DNA from: an uncultured Blautia sp.
GTDB lineage: Bacteria > Bacillota > Clostridia > Lachnospirales > Lachnospiraceae
Reading direction: 5' to 3'
NCBI RefSeq assembly: GCF_947654165.1
Contig: NZ_CANTKB010000048.1
Location: 1 to 12,046 of the forward strand
Length of the DNA: 12,046 bases
In this document: piece after piece, positions 6,132 to 12,046 of the stretch
Position numbering within the stretch: the stretch's first letter is position 1
Layout of the letters: the number at the start of each line of letters is the position of its first letter
Made by a program: the position numbers and the translations under genes
Notes under the pieces: model-generated
The model's input: the letters and a program-made list of their open reading frames with translations, nothing else
Told to the model about the DNA's origin: nothing
Databases searched by the model: none

Positions 6132-6383
6132 TTAAAACAGGCAACTCCAGAGCCGCCTATCTCCCTGTTCTATCTGGTTTAAGTGCTTATTCAATTTCCC
6201 CTGCAGGAGCATCGACTGATACCAACTGGACTTATACTCTTTCAAATAAGTTGTCCGCAGCATTCCATATTTTCCATATCTCACTGGTTCATCTTCTGAA
6301 CTTTCTCCCAAAATTGGGAAAAAGTAATCTCCACGCTGTTCATACCAAAGTCCATTTTTCTCATCCAAAATCTGTTTTTCCAT
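6132..6383 (-). CDS. tnpV: TnpV-like transposon protein, C-terminally truncated
   Basis: An 83-residue protein starting MEKQILDEKNGLWYEQRGDYFFPI. It matches the pattern I know for TnpV, an accessory protein of Tn4451/Tn4453-type clostridial mobilisable elements: N-terminal DEKxGLWY..GDY..P, then YGKYGMLRTTYLKEYK and the LLxGKLNKHLNQIE segment. TnpV proteins are usually about 110-125 residues. Here the homology stops soon after IEQ and the frame ends at a TAA after a short unrelated tail (RRLWSCLF), so the conserved C-terminus is missing through deletion or frameshift. The start is well supported by GAGGAGGA upstream. The rest of the transposon (TnpX recombinase and others) is absent from the window, which makes this a remnant. 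TnpV's biochemical role is not established. Confidence 0.75.
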   Translation of the reverse strand: MEKQILDEKNGLWYEQRGDYFFPILGESSEDEPVRYGKYGMLRTTYLKEYKSSWYQSMLLQGKLNKHLNQIEQGDRRLWSCLF

Positions 6384-6481
6384 CTTCTCTTCCTCCTCGA
6401 TAATTTGTTAAATCTCACTCTTTTCTATCATTCACTTTTGTACTAGAATAGAAGCACAAATATCATTAAGGAGGCAGCATT

Positions 6482-6985
6482 ATGGTAGGTAAAAAAATTC
6501 GGACATTCCGGGAATTTAGAGGATACAGTCAGATACAATTAGCCGAGCTGTCCGGCATTAACGTAGGTACAATCAGAAAATATGAACTGGGAATCCGGAA
6601 TCCAAAAACGGATCAGTTAGAAAAGATAGCAACTGCACTTGGATTAAATGTAAGTGTTTTTCTGAATTTTAATATTGAAACAGACGGAGATGTACTCTCT
6701 CTGTTGTTTTCTATTGATGATTCAGTGAATCTCTCACTTGCTGAAACACCTGATCAGAAGATTTCACTGACTTTTGATAATCCTACAATGCAGGACTTTT
6801 TCAAGAAATGGTGTCAATTTAAAAATGTCTATAAAAAGGAAAAAGCTGAAATATTAGCTATTGAAGATGAGACTAAAAGACAGGAAGAATGGAAACTGCG
6901 TGCTATGGGAACTACCATTGGCTGTCATACTGTAGTAAAAAAGGGAACTGAAGATAATATTATCAAGACATATGATCTTACATAA
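6482..6985 (+). CDS. XRE-family helix-turn-helix transcriptional regulator
   Basis: A 167-residue DNA-binding protein. Residues about 5-60 form a canonical HTH_3 (Cro/CI) domain: IRTFREFRGYSQIQLAELSG, then the recognition-helix segment VGTIRKYELG and IRNPKTDQLEKIATALGL. The C-terminal 100 residues (with NPTMQDFFKKW and RQEEWKLRAMG) are charged and look helical; I do not recognise the domain. AAGGAGG (6468-6474) lies 7 nt before the ATG. Its TAA (6983-6985) forms part of the ribosome site TAAGGAGG (6983-6990) of the next gene, so the pair is an operon. A regulator followed tightly by a gene of unknown function suggests autoregulation of the pair, as in toxin-antitoxin or defence cassettes, but no operator was identified. 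Confidence 0.88.
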   Translation: MVGKKIRTFREFRGYSQIQLAELSGINVGTIRKYELGIRNPKTDQLEKIATALGLNVSVFLNFNIETDGDVLSLLFSIDDSVNLSLAETPDQKISLTFDNPTMQDFFKKWCQFKNVYKKEKAEILAIEDETKRQEEWKLRAMGTTIGCHTVVKKGTEDNIIKTYDLT

Positions 6986-7021
6986 GGAGGTGTTAAAACT
7001 AATGAATCAATGTACTGATTT

Positions 7022-7828
7022 TTGTACCATTATACAAGTATTGAAACTTTGGCGTTGATTCTTAGCCATCGAACATTCCGATTAAATTCTCTTGATCAGA
7101 TGGACGTTCTACAAGAAAAAGTAGCTTCTGATATAAAGAATATCGGACAATTTTGTTATGTCAGTTCATGGACTGACGATAAAACTGAAAGTATTCCGAT
7201 GTGGAAAATGTACAGTTCACTTGATTCCGGTGTTAGAATAAAATTAAAAACAAATCCTTTTAAGTTATTTGAGAATACTCCTGAATCAATAAAAGAGGTT
7301 AGTGTCCTTCCTGTAACTGATGAATCCAATGGTGTTTATCTTAAATCTATAATTCCTATAGCTGACATGATGAAAAAAGGCTACATCTGTCCTGCAGCAA
7401 TGAGTGATAACATTTTGCATAAAGTTGAATACACTTCGGATCCTAGTAAATTATATCCAAAATTAGTTACTTATGAGTGTGATAAATTTTCTATTTCCCT
7501 AGGAACCCTGGGAATTCATAAAAATATACATTGGGAATTTCAACATGAATGGAGATATATTTTACAATTTTATCCTGTAAATATTAATCAAAGTCCTAAT
7601 ATACTTTCAACTTCTGTCCAAATAATGGCAAATAAGATTTTACATGGACTGGAAAAACAACCATTCCCGTTTTATGATTTACAACTAGACGATGTTGCTT
7701 TTTCCGAAATGGAAATTACTCTAAGCCCCAAAATAAGTGCTGGATATCGTTTAATCGTAAATTCCCTTATAGAAAAATATAATCCTAGCGCCTTAATTCA
7801 TAATAGTTCTTTATTAGGTTTAATATAA
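7022..7828 (+). CDS. DUF2971-family protein with a disrupted 5' end
   Basis: About 268 residues are open from a TTG at 7022. Recognisable DUF2971 features are YHYTSIETLALIL...FRLNSLDQMD near the start, CYVSSWTDD...PMWKMYSSLDSGV in the middle, and VEYT plus HWEFQHEWRYIL further on. The family occurs in genomic islands and its function is unknown to me. The true start is probably the ATG at 7002, 11 nt after the ribosome site at 6983-6990. It reads MNQCTDF and then, with one more T in the five-T run at 7019-7023, would continue LYHYTS in frame. As written, that reading leaves the frame and stops after about 18 codons. So the gene is either frameshifted, phase-variable, or a sequencing error hides an intact gene. 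Translation from TTG at 7022 has no ribosome site near it. Confidence 0.75.
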   Translation: MYHYTSIETLALILSHRTFRLNSLDQMDVLQEKVASDIKNIGQFCYVSSWTDDKTESIPMWKMYSSLDSGVRIKLKTNPFKLFENTPESIKEVSVLPVTDESNGVYLKSIIPIADMMKKGYICPAAMSDNILHKVEYTSDPSKLYPKLVTYECDKFSISLGTLGIHKNIHWEFQHEWRYILQFYPVNINQSPNILSTSVQIMANKILHGLEKQPFPFYDLQLDDVAFSEMEITLSPKISAGYRLIVNSLIEKYNPSALIHNSSLLGLI

Positions 7829-7857
7829 TTCGGAAATTTTGTTATCATTCTGTTATC

Positions 7858-7896
7858 AAAAACGGTTGTCAGGACACTCTACCGGCAACCGTTTTT
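7858..7896 (+). terminator. Bidirectional intrinsic terminator of the XRE/DUF2971 operon
   Basis: ACGGTTGTC (7862-7870) pairs with GGCAACCGT (7884-7892), with one G-U. The stem is flanked by AAAAA on the left and TTTTT (7892-7896) on the right, so it works for plus-strand transcripts and as a back-up for tuf transcription from the minus strand. It lies 30 nt after the DUF2971 stop. Confidence 0.85.
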
Positions 7897-7948
7897 CTAT
7901 ACTGTTCATTATTCTTTTCCACTCTTTTTTATATTTTCAGGCAACAGG

Positions 7949-7977
7949 AAAACCCGTAGAACCGAAGTTCTACGGGT
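7949..7977 (-). terminator. Intrinsic terminator of the rpsG-fusA-tuf operon (UUCG hairpin)
   Basis: On the minus strand a perfect 11-bp stem (complement of 7967-7977 with complement of 7952-7962) is capped by a TTCG loop closed by C-G and followed by a short T-run (TTTT) before CC. It lies about 105 nt after the tuf stop. Smaller hairpins precede it in the 3' untranslated region: 7998-8002/8007-8011, with a GAAA loop on the minus strand, and 8052-8058/8076-8082, which begins at the tuf stop codon. Confidence 0.8.
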
Positions 7978-8080
7978 ATCTTACGTTTGGACACAATACA
8001 CCTTTCGGTGTTCAATATATATTTATTCTATCGAACTTCGCAGTACCCTCGAATCTGCACTGCTCATTGCTTACCGCAGA

Positions 8081-9268
8081 TTACTCGATGATAGATGCAA
8101 CAGCACCTGAACCTACTGTACGTCCACCTTCACGGATAGCGAATCTAAGACCCTGTTCCATAGCGATTGGGTGAATCAGTTCGATTGTCATTTCGATGTT
8201 ATCGCCAGGCATGCACATTTCTGTACCTTCTGGTAAGTTACATACACCTGTTACGTCTGTTGTTCTGAAGTAGAACTGTGGACGGTAGTTGTTGAAGAAT
8301 GGTGTATGACGGCCACCTTCGTCTTTTTTCAGTACGTAAACCTGAGCTGTGAATTTTGTATGGCATTTGATGCTTCCTGGTTTAGCGAGAACCTGTCCTC
8401 TTTCGATTTCGTTTCTCTGAACACCACGAAGAAGAGCACCGATGTTATCACCAGCCTGAGCTTCGTCTAACAGTTTACGGAACATTTCGATACCAGTTAC
8501 AACTACTTTACGTGTTTCTTCTTTCAGACCAACGATTTCAACTTCGTCAGATACATGAAGAGTACCAGCTTCTACTCTACCAGTAGCAACTGTACCACGA
8601 CCTGTGATAGAGAATACGTCTTCTACAGGCATGATGAAGTTTTTATCTGTATCACGTTCTGGATCTGGAATGAAGTTGTCAACAGCATCCATAAGTTCCA
8701 TGATCTTGTCGCCCCATGGACCGTTTGGATCTTCCAGAGCTTTCAGAGCAGAACCTTTGACGATTGGGCAGTCTGTGAAGTCATATTCTTCTAACTGCTC
8801 AACGATTTCCATTTCTACTAATTCAAGTAATTCTTCGTCGTCAACCATATCACATTTGTTCATGAATACAACGATGTATGGAACGTTAACCTGACGAGAC
8901 AGAAGGATGTGTTCTTTTGTCTGAGCCATAACACCATCTGTAGCAGCTACTACTAAGATAGCACCGTCCATCTGAGCTGCACCTGTGATCATGTTCTTAA
9001 CGTAGTCAGCATGTCCTGGGCAGTCAACGTGAGCGTAGTGACGTTTTTCTGTTTCATATTCTACGTGAGAAGTAGAGATTGTGATACCACGTTCTCTTTC
9101 TTCTGGAGCTTTATCGATGTTTTCGAAATCTGTAGCAGTGTTACCAGCAACTCTTGTAGCAAGAACTTTTGTGATAGCAGCTGTTAAAGTTGTTTTACCA
9201 TGGTCAACGTGTCCGATGGTACCGATGTTACAATGCGGTTTGCTTCTTTCAAATTTAGCTTTAGCCAT
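8081..9268 (-). CDS. tuf: Translation elongation factor Tu
   Basis: EF-Tu, the GTPase that delivers aminoacyl-tRNA to the ribosomal A site. It has 395 residues, near the usual 393-400. GTPase motifs are intact: G1 GHVDHGKT (19-26), G2 RGITI (60-64), G3 DCPGH (82-86), G4 NKCD (137-140) and G5 GSALK. The beta-barrel domains 2 and 3 follow, including the typical GRGTVATGRVE and the C-terminal REGGRTVGSGAV segment. I start at 9268 (MAKAKFERSK), with AAGGAGG about 9 nt upstream; the open frame to 9310 is just the leader. It is the last gene of the str operon, 153 nt after fusA, with its own promoter, so it can be made in excess over EF-G. It is the target of elfamycins such as kirromycin, and no resistance change was assessed. 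Confidence 0.98.
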   Translation of the reverse strand: MAKAKFERSKPHCNIGTIGHVDHGKTTLTAAITKVLATRVAGNTATDFENIDKAPEERERGITISTSHVEYETEKRHYAHVDCPGHADYVKNMITGAAQMDGAILVVAATDGVMAQTKEHILLSRQVNVPYIVVFMNKCDMVDDEELLELVEMEIVEQLEEYDFTDCPIVKGSALKALEDPNGPWGDKIMELMDAVDNFIPDPERDTDKNFIMPVEDVFSITGRGTVATGRVEAGTLHVSDEVEIVGLKEETRKVVVTGIEMFRKLLDEAQAGDNIGALLRGVQRNEIERGQVLAKPGSIKCHTKFTAQVYVLKKDEGGRHTPFFNNYRPQFYFRTTDVTGVCNLPEGTEMCMPGDNIEMTIELIHPIAMEQGLRFAIREGGRTVGSGAVASIIE

Positions 9269-9321
9269 TTTGAATGTCCTCCTTGTTAAACATGCGCCCC
9301 GTTTGGGCAATTGTTATTTTA

Positions 9322-9358
9322 GATTTTGATGCCTCATAACGAGGCGGCTGATAAAATC
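9322..9358 (-). promoter_or_regulatory. Hairpin in the tuf leader
   Basis: GCCTC (9331-9335) pairs with GAGGC (9341-9345) around a 5-nt loop. An outer GATTTT (9322-9327)/AAAATC (9353-9358) pairing extends it with an internal loop. It lies in the leader of the tuf-specific transcript, about 55 nt before the tuf start. It may stabilise the mRNA or carry regulation; nothing more can be said from sequence. Confidence 0.4.
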
Positions 9359-9365
9359 AACCTGC

Positions 9366-9402
9366 TATCCTTGATTATATTGCAAATCAAGGATATTTGC
9401 AA
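9366..9402 (-). promoter_or_regulatory. Promoter for tuf with an overlapping 11-bp perfect dyad
   Basis: On the minus strand TTGCAA (9397-9402) and a perfect TATAAT (complement of 9374-9379) are 17 bp apart, predicting transcription from about 9367. The -10 box is embedded in an exact inverted repeat: 9366-9376 and 9385-9395 are reverse complements separated by 8 nt. No T-run follows, so it is not a fusA terminator. It can act as an operator on DNA or as a hairpin in read-through mRNA from fusA. Confidence 0.75.
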
Positions 9403-9421
9403 GTTTTATTTGTCTTAAATA

Positions 9422-11542
9422 TTATTTATCTGATTTTCCTGCCAGAACTTTTTCCTGTACGGATTTTGGAACTGGTTCATATTTTTCAAAGAACATGGAG
9501 TAGTTACCACGACCCTGTGTTCTGGAACGCAGGTCTGTTGCGTATCCGAACATTTCAGCCAGCGGAACGTATCCACGGATCATCTTTCCTCCGCCGATAT
9601 CTTCCATACCTTCGATACGTCCACGACGGGAGTTGATATCACCGATAACATCACCCATGTAATCTTCTGGTGTTGTAACTTCAACTCTCATGATTGGCTC
9701 CAATAATACTGGTGAAGCTTTTGCCATAGCATCTTTGAATGCTAAAGAACCAGCAATGTGGAATGCCATTTCAGAAGAGTCGACTTCATGGTAGGAACCA
9801 TCGTATACGTTAGCATGAACACCAACTACTGGGAATCCACCAAGAACACCGGCTTTCATAGCTTCTTCGATACCTTCACCAACTGCTGGAATGTATTCCT
9901 TAGGAATAGCACCACCAACAACTGTGGATTCAAACTTGAACAGTTCTTCACCATTGGCATCCATTGGCTCGAATTTAACTTTACAGTGACCATACTGTCC
10001 ACGTCCACCAGACTGTTTAGCATATTTGCTATCAACATCAACTGGTTTTGTGAAGGTTTCTTTGTAAGCAACCTGTGGAGCACCTACGTTAGCTTCTACT
10101 TTGAATTCACGAAGCAGACGGTCAACGATGATTTCCAGGTGAAGCTCACCCATACCTGCGATAATGGTCTGTCCTGTTTCTTTATTTGTATGAGCACGGA
10201 AGGTTGGGTCTTCTTCAGCAAGTTTTGCTAAGGATTCACCTAATTTACCCTGTCCTGCTTTTGTCTTAGGCTCGATAGCCAGCTCGATAACTGGTTCTGG
10301 GAATTCCATGGATTCCAGAATTACCGGATGCTGGTCATCACAGATGGTATCACCCGTTACTGTAAATTTAAGACCTACAGCTGCAGCGATATCACCGGCA
10401 TATACTTTGTCTAATTCCTGACGTTTGTTAGCATGCATCTGAAGGATACGTCCAACACGCTCTTTCTTTCCTTTTGTAGAGTTCAGAACATAAGAACCGG
10501 AGTTGAGTGTTCCTGAATATACACGGAAGAATGCAAGCTTACCAACAAATGGGTCAACCATGATCTTGAATGCAAGAGCTGCAAACGGTTCATCGTCAGA
10601 AGAATGTTTTTCGATTGGGTTACCATCAAGGTCTGTACCCTGAATAGCAGGTACATCCAGTGGAGAAGGCATGAACTCAATGATCGCATCCAGAAGTTTC
10701 TGAACACCTTTATTTCTGTAAGCTGTACCACAACATACAGGAACAGCAGCACATTCACATGTTGCTTTTCTTAAAGTTGCTTTTAAAGCTTCTGTAGATG
10801 GTTCTTCACCTTCCAGATATTCCATCATTAAATCATCATCTAATTCACAGATTTTTTCAACCAGTTCTGTACGGTACAGTTCTGCATCATCTGCCATATC
10901 TTCTGGGATATCAACGATAGAAATATCATCACCCTTATCATCATTGTAGATGTAAGCTTTCATTTCAAACAGGTCGATGATTCCTTTGAATTCATCTTCC
11001 TTACCGATTGGAAGCTGAATGCAGATTGCATTCTTTCCTAATCTTGTTTTAATCTGTTCTACAGCGCCGTAGAAATCTGCACCAAGGATATCCATCTTAT
11101 TGATGAATGCCATACGTGGTACATTGTATGTGTCAGCCTGACGCCATACGTTTTCGGACTGTGGCTCAACACCGCCCTTTGCACAGAATACACCAACAGC
11201 ACCGTCAAGTACACGCAGAGAACGCTCAACTTCTACAGTAAAGTCAACGTGTCCTGGAGTATCAATGATATTGATACGGTGTTCCAGAGCACCTTCTTTT
11301 GGTTTGCAGTTCTCCTGCAGTGTCCAGTGGCATGTTGTAGCGGCTGAGGTAATTGTGATACCTCTTTCCTGCTCCTGTTCCATCCAGTCCATGGTAGCAG
11401 TACCTTCATGAGTATCACCGATTTTATAGTTTACACCGGTATAATACAGGATACGCTCTGTTGTGGTAGTTTTACCAGCATCAATGTGCGCCATAATACC
11501 AATGTTTCTGGTTCTATCTAACGGATATTCTCTTCCAGCCAA
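9422..11542 (-). CDS. fusA: Translation elongation factor G
   Basis: EF-G, the GTPase that drives ribosomal translocation and, with ribosome recycling factor, subunit splitting. It has 706 residues, slightly above the usual 690-700. Seen: G1 AHIDAGKT (18-25), RGITI (60-64), DTPGH (94-98) and NKMD (148-151), followed by domain II, and domains III-V including GGRGQYGHCKVKFEP and the C-terminal GRIEGMEDIGGGKMIRGYVPLAEMFGY segment. The start codon is TTG at 11540-11542 (reading MAGREYPLDR), with GGAGG 8 nt upstream; no ATG is better placed. It follows rpsG by 15 nt, the ordinary str operon order, and precedes tuf. Fusidic acid acts on this protein, and resistance was not assessed. Confidence 0.98.
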   Translation of the reverse strand: MAGREYPLDRTRNIGIMAHIDAGKTTTTERILYYTGVNYKIGDTHEGTATMDWMEQEQERGITITSAATTCHWTLQENCKPKEGALEHRINIIDTPGHVDFTVEVERSLRVLDGAVGVFCAKGGVEPQSENVWRQADTYNVPRMAFINKMDILGADFYGAVEQIKTRLGKNAICIQLPIGKEDEFKGIIDLFEMKAYIYNDDKGDDISIVDIPEDMADDAELYRTELVEKICELDDDLMMEYLEGEEPSTEALKATLRKATCECAAVPVCCGTAYRNKGVQKLLDAIIEFMPSPLDVPAIQGTDLDGNPIEKHSSDDEPFAALAFKIMVDPFVGKLAFFRVYSGTLNSGSYVLNSTKGKKERVGRILQMHANKRQELDKVYAGDIAAAVGLKFTVTGDTICDDQHPVILESMEFPEPVIELAIEPKTKAGQGKLGESLAKLAEEDPTFRAHTNKETGQTIIAGMGELHLEIIVDRLLREFKVEANVGAPQVAYKETFTKPVDVDSKYAKQSGGRGQYGHCKVKFEPMDANGEELFKFESTVVGGAIPKEYIPAVGEGIEEAMKAGVLGGFPVVGVHANVYDGSYHEVDSSEMAFHIAGSLAFKDAMAKASPVLLEPIMRVEVTTPEDYMGDVIGDINSRRGRIEGMEDIGGGKMIRGYVPLAEMFGYATDLRSRTQGRGNYSMFFEKYEPVPKSVQEKVLAGKSDK

Positions 11543-11557
11543 TTGGATTTCCTCCTC

Positions 11558-12028
11558 TTAGAAACGATAGTGAGCAAATGCTTTATTTGCTTCAGCCATC
11601 TTATGCATGTCTTCTTTTCTCTTAACAGATGCGCCTGTGTTGTTCATTGCATCTAATAATTCATTAGCCAGTCTTTCTTCCATTGTTTTCTCTCCTCTTT
11701 TACGAGAAAACATTGTTAACCAACGAAGAGCTAAAGCCTGACGTCTGTCTGGTCTAACTTCGATAGGTACCTGGTATGTTGCACCACCGATACGTCTTGC
11801 TTTTACTTCTAATACTGGCATGATGTTGTTCATTGCTTCTTCGAATACTTCGATTGCTGGTTTACCAGCTTTTTCTTCCACTCTGGCAAATGCACCATAA
11901 ACAATTTTCTGAGCTACACCTTTCTTACCATCTAACATAACGCTGTTGATAAGTTTTGTAACTACCTTGCTGTTGTACATTGGATCAGCCAGAACGTCTC
12001 TTTTCTGAGTATGTCCTTTACGTGGCAC
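11558..12028 (-). CDS. rpsG: 30S ribosomal protein S7
   Basis: S7 binds the 3' major domain of 16S rRNA early in 30S assembly and contacts the E-site tRNA. The 156 residues are the standard length, beginning PRKGHTQKRDVLADP after the initiator. The gene contains the conserved ARRIGGATYQVPIEVRPDRRQALALRW rRNA-binding core and ends NKAFAHYRF. It starts with GTG at 12026-12028, backed by AAGGAGGG about 7 nt upstream, so the gene is complete although it touches the window edge. It is the first visible gene of the str operon. rpsL is expected just beyond the right edge by comparison with other genomes. Confidence 0.97.
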   Translation of the reverse strand: MPRKGHTQKRDVLADPMYNSKVVTKLINSVMLDGKKGVAQKIVYGAFARVEEKAGKPAIEVFEEAMNNIMPVLEVKARRIGGATYQVPIEVRPDRRQALALRWLTMFSRKRGEKTMEERLANELLDAMNNTGASVKRKEDMHKMAEANKAFAHYRF

Positions 12029-12046
12029 GTTACTTCCCTCCTTAAT

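Noticed and set aside
6095..6403. Plus-strand open frame of 102 codons.
   Set aside because: It is antisense to the TnpV-like gene, has no ribosome site and shows no recognisable sequence.
7839..8174. Plus-strand open frame of 111 codons between DUF2971 and tuf.
   Set aside because: It crosses two strong terminators and the 3' end of tuf on the other strand; no ribosome site.
8555..9329. Plus-strand open frames opposite tuf.
   Set aside because: Long antisense frames are a common by-product of the codon bias of EF-Tu genes; no start signals and unrecognisable products.
9758..10231. Plus-strand 157-codon open frame opposite fusA.
   Set aside because: Shadow of a highly biased coding sequence; no ribosome site, composition typical of an antisense frame.
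1..12046. CRISPR arrays, tRNA/rRNA genes and riboswitch-like consensus leaders.
   Set aside because: No regularly spaced direct repeats, no cloverleaf or CCA-ended tRNA pattern and no rRNA sequence were seen by eye.

Overview
The window looks like a chromosome segment from a low-GC, gut-type member of the Clostridia, most probably Lachnospiraceae (Blautia/Dorea-like). The basis is the EF-G and EF-Tu sequences, the near-universal AAGGAGG ribosome binding sites and the accessory families present. The genus is an inference from recalled protein similarity, not from a search.

The right third (about 7.95-12.05 kb, minus strand) is the conserved str operon: rpsG (S7), fusA (EF-G) and tuf (EF-Tu), read right to left. 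rpsG starts with GTG and fusA with TTG. Between fusA and tuf lies a strong promoter (TTGCAA-17 bp-TATAAT) that overlaps a perfect 11-bp dyad, followed by a structured leader. tuf ends at a UUCG-capped hairpin terminator and converges with an accessory gene pair that has its own bidirectional terminator.

The left two thirds are accessory and regulatory. (a) 141-1645, plus strand: an ECF-like sigma factor translationally coupled (TAATG) to a zinc-finger, single-pass anti-sigma factor. (b) 1690-2060: a compact locus that reads as a type I toxin-antitoxin module. It has a 32-residue holin-like peptide behind a long structured leader, a convergent antisense promoter, a shared bidirectional terminator and near-identical 5' ends on the two opposing RNAs. 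(c) 5949-2099, minus strand: a tight operon of a second sigma factor, a six-pass membrane protein in the place of an anti-sigma factor, an ABC ATPase, an ABC-2-type permease, and the wreck of a short winged-helix regulator carrying an apparent lost start codon, a nonsense codon and a +1 frameshift. (d) 6132-7828: a C-terminally truncated TnpV, a transposon remnant, diverging from an XRE-family regulator and a DUF2971 gene. The 5' end of the DUF2971 gene is put out of frame by one missing T in a homopolymer.

Functionally, the left side holds two independent sigma-factor circuits, one with a classical zinc anti-sigma factor and one that appears to control an ABC exporter. Between them and the translation operon sits decaying mobile-element cargo. 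The most interesting points are the toxin locus and its Shine-Dalgarno decoy, the DUF2971 frameshift, and the dyad over the tuf promoter. No CRISPR array, rRNA or tRNA gene was seen.
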